NCBI GenBank assembly: GCA_021810815.1
Contig: JAJZHR010000089.1
Span: 1-8,183, forward strand
Origin: Acidobacteriota bacterium
GTDB lineage: Bacteria; Acidobacteriota; Terriglobia; Terriglobales; Acidobacteriaceae
DNA: 8,183 bases
Direction: 5' to 3'
Part shown: positions 1-6,961 of the stretch, one piece after another
Numbering within the stretch: position 1 is the stretch's first letter
Layout: the number at the start of each line of letters is the position of its first letter
Program-made: the position numbers and the translations under genes
The notes under the pieces: generated by a model
The model's input: the letters and a program-made list of their open reading frames with translations, nothing else
Databases searched by the model: none
What the model was told of the DNA's origin: nothing

Positions 1-6
1 GATTTG

Positions 7-142
7 TGGATCCCACCCCTTGCGATGGAGCTGCAAAAGATAGGGTAGCCGGAATTGATTGGCATCGTGGCTGCATGGAGCGCCTGGGCTGATGAGGGTG
101 GGTTGCCCGGACTTTGCGGAGCGCCAGCCTTGGGGTGATCCA
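7..142. repeat. Diverged inverted repeat pair in the glmM upstream region
   Basis: The stretch 1-201 carries no convincing gene. Its left end has TGGATCCCACCCC (7-19) and its right part has GGGGTGATCCA (132-142). These are reverse complements apart from a 2-base indel. The similarity continues inward: CTGCAAAAGATAGGGTAGCC (32-51) resembles the reverse complement of roughly 100-118, which reads CCGCAAAGTCCGGGCAACC. The simplest reading is two old copies of one intergenic repeat in opposite orientation. I recall similar GTGGATCCCACCC elements in acidobacterial intergenic DNA, but this is memory and not a search. A long imperfect hairpin in RNA is possible. Copy boundaries are approximate. Confidence 0.45.
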
Positions 143-178
143 GCCGGCCTTGAGGCGATATAAGGACTTGAGGCGATA
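129..178 (+). repeat. Three-copy short direct repeat before glmM
   Basis: CTTGAGGCGATA occurs perfectly at 149-160 and 167-178, 18 bases apart. A degenerate copy, CTTGGGGTGAT, lies at 129-139, 20 bases upstream, and matches 9 of 11 positions. The spacing is close to two helical turns. The last copy ends 23 bases before the glmM start codon. This could be a protein-binding array or a recent 18-base tandem duplication. No regulator in the window points to which. Confidence 0.55.
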
Positions 179-180
179 AA
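150..180 (+). promoter_or_regulatory. Weak candidate promoter for glmM
   Basis: TTGAGG at 150-155 and GATAAA at 175-180 resemble a sigma-70 type -35/-10 pair, but the 19-base spacer is long and the match is modest. The hexamers lie inside the direct repeat, so any factor binding the repeat would overlap the promoter. The glmM ribosome site AGAGGG follows at 192-197. This is inference from position and weak consensus only. Confidence 0.2.
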
Positions 181-201
181 AATGGATGAGCAGAGGGACC
201 A

Positions 202-1638
202 ATGAGAAAGCTTTTCGGCACCGACGGAATTCGCGCAGTGGCAGGGGAAGCGCCGCTCGATCCTAAAACCATCTACGCCATCGGCCTTGCCCTGGCCCAT
301 TCGCTGCGGCGCGCTACGCCCACGCCGTCGGTGGTTCTGGGCATGGACACGCGCGAGTCCAGCGACTGGATCGCCGCCATGCTGTCGGCGGGCCTGCGCG
401 AGGGTGGTGCGGAGGTGGCAAGCGCAGGCGTCATCACGACGCCGGCCATCGCCTTTCTGGCGCATACGCACGGATTTGCTGCTGGCGTGGTCATCTCCGC
501 GTCGCACAATCCCTGGCAGGACAACGGGATCAAGATTTTCGGTGCGGATGGCTACAAGCTGGCCGATGAGATCGAGCTTGCCATCGAGGAGGAGATTTTC
601 CGCCAGCTTGAGACGGTGGCGGCTCCTGATGCCGCGCTCCTGCAGGCGCCGCCGGTGAACCCCTCCTACCGAGCCGACTATATTCAGCTCCTGCGCGACG
701 CCGTTCCCGGCCTGTCGCTGGCGGGCCAGCGGATTGTCGTGGACTGCGCCAACGGAGCCGCCTCGGCCATTGCCAGCGAAATCTTCACCAGCCTGCGCGG
801 TGCGTCGGGCTCAGAATCGTCAGATTCAAAACCGTCAGGCTCAGAAGCAGGAGCAGGTGAAATCATCCTTACCCACGCGTCGCCGGATGGCCGCAACATC
901 AATCAGAACTGCGGCGCTCTGCACGCAGAGGTGGTTGCGGCGGAGGTGGTGCGAAACAAGGCAGACCTCGGCATCACGTTCGACGGAGACGCGGATCGGG
1001 CCCTCTTTGCCGACGCGAGCGGCAATGTGGTCAACGGCGACGCCGTGATGCTGCTGGCGGCGCGCGACCTGCATGCGCGGGGCCAGCTCGCCAATGACAC
1101 TGTGGTTGCCACCACCATGTCCAACATGGGCCTGGAGGCGGCGCTTGGCCGCAGCGGCATTCGCATGCTCCGCGCTCCGGTGGGCGACAAGTATGTGCTG
1201 GAGGAGATGCGCCGCACCGGTGCGGTCCTCGGCGGCGAGCAGTCCGGCCACATCCTCTTCTTTGGTCCTATGCCTTCGGGCGTGAAGGTGACCACCGGCG
1301 ACGGCCTGCTCACAGCCCTCATTCTGCTCGACATCCTTCAGCGCGCGGGCAAGCCGCTGGCCGAATTGAAGGCCGACCTGAAGGTGTTTCCGCAGGTGAT
1401 CGTGAACGTGCGCGTGCGCGAGAAGAAGCCGCTGGATCAGATTCCATCCGTCGCCTCAGCCATCCGCGCCGCTGAGGATGCTCTGGACGGGAACGGGCGC
1501 GTGGTTATCCGCTATTCCGGCACGGAGGCGCTGGCCCGCGTGATGATCGAGGCGGAGTCGGAGGGAGCCATGCGCTATCACGCGGATGCCATTGCGGATG
1601 CCATCCGAGCGGAGCTTGGGGTTCCGGTCCAGGGCTGA
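202..1638 (+). CDS. glmM: Phosphoglucosamine mutase GlmM
   Basis: GlmM converts glucosamine-6-phosphate to glucosamine-1-phosphate in the cytoplasm, the step before GlmU on the way to UDP-GlcNAc for peptidoglycan and LPS. The 478-residue product has the four-domain alpha-D-phosphohexomutase layout. It opens with KLFGTDGIR (residues 3-11). The phosphoserine loop SASHNP has the catalytic serine at Ser101. The metal loop DGDADR (261-266) follows, then the sugar-binding loop GGEQSGH (344-350) and the phosphate-binding loop RYSGTEALAR (437-446). The usual Pro after SGTE is Ala443 here. It is about 30 residues longer than the E. coli enzyme (445), partly because of a Ser-rich insertion at about residues 200-219. 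AGAGGG ends 4 bases before the ATG, which supports this start. The next gene is 388 bases away, so tight operon coupling is not evident. Confidence 0.97.
   Translation: MRKLFGTDGIRAVAGEAPLDPKTIYAIGLALAHSLRRATPTPSVVLGMDTRESSDWIAAMLSAGLREGGAEVASAGVITTPAIAFLAHTHGFAAGVVISASHNPWQDNGIKIFGADGYKLADEIELAIEEEIFRQLETVAAPDAALLQAPPVNPSYRADYIQLLRDAVPGLSLAGQRIVVDCANGAASAIASEIFTSLRGASGSESSDSKPSGSEAGAGEIILTHASPDGRNINQNCGALHAEVVAAEVVRNKADLGITFDGDADRALFADASGNVVNGDAVMLLAARDLHARGQLANDTVVATTMSNMGLEAALGRSGIRMLRAPVGDKYVLEEMRRTGAVLGGEQSGHILFFGPMPSGVKVTTGDGLLTALILLDILQRAGKPLAELKADLKVFPQVIVNVRVREKKPLDQIPSVASAIRAAEDALDGNGRVVIRYSGTEALARVMIEAESEGAMRYHADAIADAIRAELGVPVQG
805..849 (+). repeat. 15-bp tandem repeat, three copies, inside glmM
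   Basis: Three imperfect 15-base units run in frame at 805-819, 820-834 and 835-849. They encode SGSES, SDSKP and SGSEA (residues 202-216). Units 1 and 3 are nearly identical, while unit 2 has diverged. The repeat sits between a helix and the next strand of domain II, after VVDCANGA and before IILTHASPDGRNIN. It is therefore probably a disordered surface loop far from the catalytic loops. Because the unit is a multiple of three, copy-number change would not break the frame. Confidence 0.7.
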
Positions 1639-1644
1639 AGTCTC

Positions 1645-1699
1645 CAGGAAAGCTGACAGAGCGAAGCCCATCGCAGTTTTCCTGAAGGAGGCTTCGTTC
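1645..1699 (+). other. Hairpin or possible H-type pseudoknot just after glmM
   Basis: Two complementary pairs interleave starting 7 bases after the glmM stop. CAGGAAA (1645-1651) pairs with TTTCCTG (1678-1684). GAGCGAAGCC (1659-1668) pairs with GGCTTCGTTC (1690-1699), giving a 10-bp stem with one G-U. The order A-B-A'-B' with connecting stretches of 7, 9 and 5 bases fits an H-type pseudoknot, or else two mutually exclusive hairpins. There is no following T-run, so it is not a standard intrinsic terminator, although it could stabilise the 3' end of the glmM transcript. Confidence 0.35.
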
Positions 1700-2026
1700 G
1701 CGTGGCCCATGGGCATCCCGGATCTGCGCGTCCCAAGAGCGAGATGCAGGGCATCCAGGACGTTCCTCGTCGGGAGCGGGCGTCCGGCTCCTCGATAGGC
1801 CATGTTTCGACAGGCCATATTTTGCTTGGCCCATGGTCCTCGCAGGGTTCCCAGTCTCAAAATCGAGGCGAAAGCACGCCCGGACTTTCCCCATTGAGGC
1901 CCAGCGGACTCTGGGGAGAGGCTCACTCGGCTGATGGGCCTTTCGTCTAAAAGATGGGTCAGCTGCGCCGGAATTCGCCTGAAGAGATAGAATGGAACGC
2001 AGCCACGCCCCAGCTTCCGAGGTATT
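1700..2026. other. Gap between glmM and the bamD-like gene; short repeats, no gene seen
   Basis: No convincing coding sequence is visible here; the short ORFs lack family features and good ribosome sites. The region has several short direct repeats. TGGCCCATGG occurs at 1703-1712 and 1827-1836. GGGCATCC occurs at 1711-1718 and 1749-1756. An AGGCCAT-headed unit occurs at 1797-1811 and 1812-1826, matching 11 of 15 positions. Small hairpins such as GATGC/GCATC (1743-1755) are present. A possible -10 hexamer TAGAAT lies at 1988-1993, 33 bases before the next start codon, but I see no matching -35. The bamD-like promoter probably lies in this gap. Confidence 0.4.
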
Positions 2027-3874
2027 ATGAGCCGTTTTTTCTCCCGTGTTTCTGTGAATTCTTTCGCGCCGCAGAGCCTTGTTTCCCGCGCCGCTTTGGT
2101 ATGCCTCACCGCCGCTCTCGCCTGCCCCGTATTCGGCTATGCCCAGTCGGCGGAGACCGGCCAGGATGCCGCCCAGATGACCATGCAGACGCCTGCTCCC
2201 GCCGAGGCCAAAAAGCCAGCGAAGGCCAAGAAGTCTGCAAAGGCAGAGAAGCCCGCGAAGGCTGAAAAGGCTCCCAAGAGCGACGGCAAACTGGTGCCCT
2301 CCAAAGACACCAAGAAGATGCAGAAGAAGACCCGGAAGACGGACCCGCTGGCGGGCGTGGACAGCAAGCTGCCAGACAAGCAGCTCTACGACAAGGCCAT
2401 GGCGGCGATGAAAAAGGGCAAGTATGACGTGGCCCGGCTTGACCTGCAGACCATGCTGAACACCTATCCCGACTCGCAGTTCCAGATGCGCGCCAAGCTC
2501 GCCATCGGCGACAGTTGGTACAAGGAGGGCGGCTCGGCGGCGCTGACCCAGGCCGAGTCTGAGTACAAGGACTTCATCACCTTCTTCCCCAACGCGCCGG
2601 AGGCGGCCGAGGCGCAGATGAAGGTGGCCGACATCTACTATCGGCAGATGGACAAGCCGGATCGCGACTACACCAACGCGAAGCGCGCTCAGGAAGAGTA
2701 CCGCAACATGATCCAGCAGTTCCCGGACTCGCCGCTGGTGCCGCAGGCCAAGCAGCAGTTGCGGCAGGTGCAGGAGGTGCTGGCGACGCGCGAGGCCGGG
2801 GTTGCAGCCTTCTACGCAAGCCATGAGAACTGGTCGGCGACCATTGCCCGCTACCAGTCGCTGGTGGATGCCTATCCGCTCTACAGCCACATCGACGACG
2901 CTTTGATCGGGCTGGGCGATGCGTACTCGGCGGAAGCGCACATTGTGTCCACCATGAAGCTGCCTGAGGGGCCGAAGGCGGAGCTGGAAAAGAGCTACAA
3001 GGACAAGGCGGCGCAAGCTTACGACCGCGTTGCGACGCGCTATGCCGCAGCCCAGCACGTGGATGATGCCAAGGACCGCTTGTCGGCCCTGGGCTATCCG
3101 ATTCCTGTTCCCACGGCAGCGGATCTGGCCCGCAGCGAGGCCGAGGAGCAGAGCCGCGCCAACGTGACGCTCCGCGACCGCGCCCTCATCATGATCACCA
3201 GCCGGCCGGACTATGTGAGCGCAGCGCGCATCGGCGAGCCGACCATGGTCGATCCGAAGCCGACGCTGGCCCCGGACATCACCAAGGCTTCCATCGCGGC
3301 ATTCCAGGCCGCTATGAACCCGGCGCAGGCTGGCCGCGGGCCTGCAGAACAGGCCGCAGCGCAGGCTGCGACGCAGGCTGCCGATACTCTGAACGGAACA
3401 CCAACCGCTTCCACCGACGCAGCTGCCGCGCAGGCGGCTCCGGCACAGGCCGCTGGCCCGGTCCAGTTGCAGGACGTTCCGACCGTGAGCACCCCCGATG
3501 TGGGCAGTTCCGCCACCATCACCGATGTGCCTGCGGGCAGCAGCGGCGCGGCCCCAGCCGGGAACTCGAACTCGCTGGAGGTAGTGCAGCCGGGCTCCGC
3601 TCCTGCGACTGGCGCATCCGCTCCTCCGACCACGCCAGCCGACGACAACGGCGGCCTGAAAGCGGTGGGTCCAACCAACAACACTGTGCTGCCTGCCATT
3701 GAGCAGCCAGCGGCTGCCCCCGACACCATCAACGACGTCAAGAACGCCAATGTCGCTCAGCCGCAGACCGCAGCCGCCGGAAAGAAAGCGCCCAAGCCTG
3801 CATTCGACGCAAAGGATGATTCCTCGAACAAGCACAAGAAGAAGAAGGGCCTCGGCAAGCTGAACCCGTTCTAG
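2027..3874 (+). CDS. bamD: BamD/YfiO-like TPR outer-membrane assembly protein, extended
   Basis: This is the likely BamD component of the beta-barrel assembly machinery, acting in the periplasm at the outer membrane. The 615-residue product starts with an export signal: a basic start, a hydrophobic core at about 20-36, and a plausible cleavage after GYA (Ala39). Classical BamD is a lipoprotein, but the context of Cys33 (ALAC) is a poor lipobox. Residues 62-84 are a Lys/Ala-rich hexad repeat. About 116-355 form TPR-like helices: LYDKAMAAMKKGKYDVARLDLQ, then a repeat ending in YKDFITFFPNAPEAAEAQMKVADIYY, then one ending in YRNMIQQFPDSPLV. The tail (about 430-595) is low-complexity Ala/Pro/Gln/Thr and looks disordered. 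It ends in a basic KHKKKKGLGKLNPF. E. coli BamD is about 245 residues, so both ends are elaborations. GAGG at 2019-2022 lies 4 bases before the ATG. A generic TPR protein such as a CpoB-like one is the alternative. Confidence 0.83.
   Translation: MSRFFSRVSVNSFAPQSLVSRAALVCLTAALACPVFGYAQSAETGQDAAQMTMQTPAPAEAKKPAKAKKSAKAEKPAKAEKAPKSDGKLVPSKDTKKMQKKTRKTDPLAGVDSKLPDKQLYDKAMAAMKKGKYDVARLDLQTMLNTYPDSQFQMRAKLAIGDSWYKEGGSAALTQAESEYKDFITFFPNAPEAAEAQMKVADIYYRQMDKPDRDYTNAKRAQEEYRNMIQQFPDSPLVPQAKQQLRQVQEVLATREAGVAAFYASHENWSATIARYQSLVDAYPLYSHIDDALIGLGDAYSAEAHIVSTMKLPEGPKAELEKSYKDKAAQAYDRVATRYAAAQHVDDAKDRLSALGYPIPVPTAADLARSEAEEQSRANVTLRDRALIMITSRPDYVSAARIGEPTMVDPKPTLAPDITKASIAAFQAAMNPAQAGRGPAEQAAAQAATQAADTLNGTPTASTDAAAAQAAPAQAAGPVQLQDVPTVSTPDVGSSATITDVPAGSSGAAPAGNSNSLEVVQPGSAPATGASAPPTTPADDNGGLKAVGPTNNTVLPAIEQPAAAPDTINDVKNANVAQPQTAAAGKKAPKPAFDAKDDSSNKHKKKKGLGKLNPF
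2210..2263 (+). repeat. 18-bp tandem repeat encoding Lys/Ala hexads in the bamD-like gene
   Basis: Three consecutive 18-base units encode KKPAKA, KKSAKA and EKPAKA (residues 62-79). A fourth, degenerate unit begins EKAPK. Synonymous differences between the units show it is not a very recent duplication. The segment follows the predicted signal peptide and precedes the TPR region. It would form a positively charged flexible linker in the periplasm, possibly touching peptidoglycan or anionic lipid. Confidence 0.75.
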
Positions 3875-3964
3875 GGCGATGGGTTGAACCGATTTCAGGC
3901 GATGGCGGCGTGTTCATCGCGCAAAGAAAGACTTTGAACCCGGTCTGTTATGCGAGCCGGGCCA

Positions 3965-4088
3965 GTCATTCTGAGCGAGCGCAGCGAGTCGAAGAATCCC
4001 GCATTGTCGTTGTTCCGCCTGGCAGAACTGTTGTCGTCTCCGCGCAACGCGCGCTCCTAGTTTTGCGCTGCAATGCCTGAACAGCGAC
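3965..4088 (+). repeat. Dispersed intergenic repeat, copy A
   Basis: The gap 3875-4133 holds no gene. Copy A starts GTCATTCTGAGCGAGCG and includes a short stem ATTCT (3968-3972) / AGAAT (3993-3997). It continues through a GTTGTT-containing middle to the core GCGCTCCTAGTTTTGCG (4051-4067) and GCTGCAATGCC (4068-4078). The same order of blocks occurs in copy B after valS, in the same orientation. No matching right-hand inverted arm is seen in copy A. The right limit is uncertain and may reach nearer the valS start. I recall GTCATTCTGAGCG-type elements as frequent in acidobacterial intergenic DNA, from memory only. Confidence 0.65.
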
Positions 4089-4133
4089 TTTCCTGCAATC
4101 CAACCTTCCAAGAGCAAGGGCTGCAAAAATCCA

Positions 4134-6950
4134 ATGCCACAAGAGCTTCCCAAAGCGTACGACCCCGCCGCGATTGAAGAAAAGTGGGCGGAATATTGGG
4201 TGCGCGAGCGCCTGTTCGATGTTCCTTCCTCCGAGGGCGCTTCCGCGTCTGCATCGCAGGCGCAGCCTGGAGAGCAGGCCCGCTTCACCATGCTGCTGCC
4301 GCCGCCCAATGTGACGGGCCGTCTGCACATGGGCCACATGCTCAACCAGACGGAGATGGACATTCTCACCCGCTGGCATCGCATGCGCGGCGACAGGTCG
4401 CTCTGGGTTCCGGGCACGGACCACGCGGGCATCGCCACGCAGATGATGGTGGAGCGGCAGCTTGCGGCCGAGGGAGCGACGCGGCAGGAACTGGGGCGTT
4501 CTGCGTTCGTGGAGCGCGTCTGGCAGTGGCGCGCGCATTACGGCGGAGCGATCCTCGACCAGATGAAGCGGCTGGGAGCGAGCGTGGACTGGTCGCGCGA
4601 ATACTTCACCATGGACGAGGATCTGTCCGTCGCGGTGAAGGAGGCCTTCGTCCGCCTGCATGAGCAGGGGCTCATCTATCGCGGAGCCTACATCGTGAAC
4701 TGGTGCCCGCGCTGCCAGACGGCGATCAGCGATCTCGAAGTGGTCCACGAGGAGCAGCAGGGCAAGCTGTACGAGATTCGCTACGCGTTCGCAGACGGCT
4801 TCGGTTCCATCACCATTGCCACCACGCGGCCGGAGACCATGCTGGGCGATGTGGCCGTCGCTGTGAATCCATCCGACGAGCGCTACAGGGACTTCATCGG
4901 CAAGATGTTGGTTCTCCCGCTCAGCGCCGCGAACGGCAAGCCGAACCGGGAAATTCCGATCATCGCCGACGAGTGGGCCAACCCTGAGTTCGGCACCGGA
5001 GCGGTGAAGGTGACGCCGGCGCACGACCCCAACGACTTCGCCATCGGCAAGCGCCACGGCCTGCCCAGCCCCATCATCATGGACGAGACGGCGCACATCG
5101 CGCTCCCGGGCTCGCCCTACCACGGCCTCGACCGCTATGAGGCGCGTGTGCGCATCGTCAGCGACCTGGAGGCCGCGGGCGCTCTGGTCGCGGTGAAGGA
5201 CCATCAGCTCTCCATCGGCAAGTGCGACCGCTGCAAGACGACCGTGGAGCCGAGGCTGTCCACGCAGTGGTTCGTCGCCGTGAACAAAACTCCCAAGGGC
5301 GGCGGAAACTCGATGGCGGCGAACGCGATCGAGGCGGTGAAGGACGGCCACATCCGCTTCACGCCGGACCAGTACCGCAAGACCTACGAGGGCTGGATGA
5401 ACAACATCTACGATTGGTGCATCTCGCGCCAGTTGTGGTGGGGCCATCGCATCCCTGCGTGGCATTGCGCAGCGTGCAAGGAGACGACCGTCGCGCGCGA
5501 GACGCCGACCGCCTGCGCCCACTGCGGCTCTGCTGCAATCGAGCAGGAGACCGACGTGCTGGACACGTGGTTCTCCTCCGGCCTGCTGCCCTTCACCGTC
5601 TTCGGATGGCCGCAGCGCACCGCCGACCTGGCAGAGTTCTACCCCACGCAATTGCTGGTGACCGGCTTCGACATCCTGTTCTTCTGGGTGGCGCGCATGG
5701 TGATGCTCGGCTGCCACTTCATGCTCGACGAGCCGATGGCCGATGGCTCCCGTCGCCAGTTGAAGGACGCCGTGCCCTTCCGCGAGGTGTACATCCACGC
5801 TCTGGTGCGCGACGCCGACCGTCAGAAGATGTCCAAGACCAAGGGCAATGTGATCGACCCCATCGAGATCATCGGCCGCTTCGGAACCGACGCGGTGCGG
5901 TTCACGCTGGCGTCGATGGCTTCGCCCGGCACGGACATCGCCTTCAGCGAGGCGCGCACCGAGGGCTACCGCGCCTTCGCCAACAAAATCTGGAACTCGG
6001 CCCGCTTCGTCTTCATGCAGGTCGAGCGCGCGAAAGAAGCCGGAATCGCGGTCGATTATGCGCAGATTTCAAGCGCTCTTCGCTCCGGCGCAGCCGCTCC
6101 TCTCGCAGACGCCCCTTTGGAGACGCGCTGGATTCTCACCCGGCTGAGCAACACGGCAGCCAACGTGAACGCCGCGCTCGGCGACTACCGCTTCGACGAG
6201 GCCGCCAGCCACATCTACCAGTTCTTCTGGGGCGAGCTGTGCGACTGGTACCTGGAGATTGCGAAGCTGCGGCTGGACTTCGGCGACGAGGCCGACAAAG
6301 CAGCGACAGGTGCTGCCCTGCGCACGCTGCTTGCAGTGTTCGAAGCGTCGTTGCGCCTGCTGTCGCCCTTCATGCCCTTCATCACGGAAGAGATCTGGCA
6401 CGCTCTCTACGATGGCGCGGCACCGGCCAGGTCCATCGCTCTGGCGCGCTTTCCGCAGCCAGCGGACATGGACGCGGACGGCGATGCGGCGCGCAATATG
6501 CAGACGCTCCAGACCCTCATCGTAGAGATACGCGCTCTGCGCAAGGAGCTTGGCGTGCCGGAGAAGGAAGCTGCGCCCGTGGTGGTGCATGCGCCGGCCG
6601 CATTCGCCGCGGTGGTCGCCGCGAATTCCGGTATTGCGGAACGCATGGCGCGGGTCTCTGCGGTCAGCTTCAGCGATGCTGCCCTCAGCGGCACCAGCGC
6701 TCGCAGCACGCCGCAGTTCGACGTGGCTGTGACCTATGAAAAGCAGGTCGATGTTCCAGCCGAGCGCGAGCGCCTCTCGAAAGAAATCGCGAAGTATGAG
6801 AAGGGTCTCTCGAACTCCGAGCGGCAGCTTGGCAACGAGGCGTTCCTTGCCAAGGCTCCGGCGAATGTTGTGGAAGGCCTGAAGAAGCAGGCAGCTGAGA
6901 CGAAGGCGCTGCTGGAGAAGGCCAGAGCCGCGTTGGATGGGCTGGGCTAG
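4134..6950 (+). CDS. valS: Valine--tRNA ligase ValS
   Basis: ValRS is the cytoplasmic class Ia synthetase that charges tRNA-Val and edits mischarged threonine. The 938-residue product is full length. The Rossmann-fold signature HMGH is at 65-68 within PPPNVTGRLHMGH. The CP1 editing domain has TTRPET (230-235) and HDPND (297-301). Four CxxC pairs (C191/C194, C364/C367, C445/C448, C461/C464) suggest zinc sites, as in some other ValRS proteins. DVLDTWFSSGL begins at 474. The second signature is KMSKT (565-569), a common variant of KMSKS. The anticodon-binding domain spans about 662-810. The C-terminal coiled coil typical of ValRS runs from about 871 to 934. Oddities are a Ser/Ala/Gln-rich stretch (31-48) and a small Gly-rich insertion near 385-393. 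The ribosome site is weak: AAGGG ends 13 bases before the ATG. The N-terminal KAYDPAAIEEKWAEYW fits the family start. Confidence 0.97.
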   Translation: MPQELPKAYDPAAIEEKWAEYWVRERLFDVPSSEGASASASQAQPGEQARFTMLLPPPNVTGRLHMGHMLNQTEMDILTRWHRMRGDRSLWVPGTDHAGIATQMMVERQLAAEGATRQELGRSAFVERVWQWRAHYGGAILDQMKRLGASVDWSREYFTMDEDLSVAVKEAFVRLHEQGLIYRGAYIVNWCPRCQTAISDLEVVHEEQQGKLYEIRYAFADGFGSITIATTRPETMLGDVAVAVNPSDERYRDFIGKMLVLPLSAANGKPNREIPIIADEWANPEFGTGAVKVTPAHDPNDFAIGKRHGLPSPIIMDETAHIALPGSPYHGLDRYEARVRIVSDLEAAGALVAVKDHQLSIGKCDRCKTTVEPRLSTQWFVAVNKTPKGGGNSMAANAIEAVKDGHIRFTPDQYRKTYEGWMNNIYDWCISRQLWWGHRIPAWHCAACKETTVARETPTACAHCGSAAIEQETDVLDTWFSSGLLPFTVFGWPQRTADLAEFYPTQLLVTGFDILFFWVARMVMLGCHFMLDEPMADGSRRQLKDAVPFREVYIHALVRDADRQKMSKTKGNVIDPIEIIGRFGTDAVRFTLASMASPGTDIAFSEARTEGYRAFANKIWNSARFVFMQVERAKEAGIAVDYAQISSALRSGAAAPLADAPLETRWILTRLSNTAANVNAALGDYRFDEAASHIYQFFWGELCDWYLEIAKLRLDFGDEADKAATGAALRTLLAVFEASLRLLSPFMPFITEEIWHALYDGAAPARSIALARFPQPADMDADGDAARNMQTLQTLIVEIRALRKELGVPEKEAAPVVVHAPAAFAAVVAANSGIAERMARVSAVSFSDAALSGTSARSTPQFDVAVTYEKQVDVPAERERLSKEIAKYEKGLSNSERQLGNEAFLAKAPANVVEGLKKQAAETKALLEKARAALDGLG

Positions 6951-6961
6951 CCGACTTGCGT

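Noticed and set aside
1702..1950. Possible small gene in the glmM-bamD gap
   Set aside because: The 82-codon frame has no family features and no clear ribosome site, and overlaps repeated motifs.
1505..3835. Very long open frame on the minus strand opposite the bamD-like gene and the glmM-bamD gap
   Set aside because: It is antisense to a well-supported gene, its composition follows reverse-complement codons of a GC-rich gene, and it shows no recognisable domain or ribosome site.
3939..3961. CCCGG/CCGGG hairpin as a terminator of the bamD-like gene
   Set aside because: The stem is only five pairs with a 13-base loop and has no T-run after it.
3966..5798. Long minus-strand open frame opposite valS
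   Set aside because: It mirrors valS, is rich in Arg/His/Leu/Val as expected from antisense GC-rich codons, and crosses the repeat-bearing gap. It is a shadow frame.
5826..5840. KMSKT instead of KMSKS in ValRS as a sign of lost activity
   Set aside because: Thr at the last position is a tolerated variant among class I synthetases, and all other active-site and editing motifs are intact.
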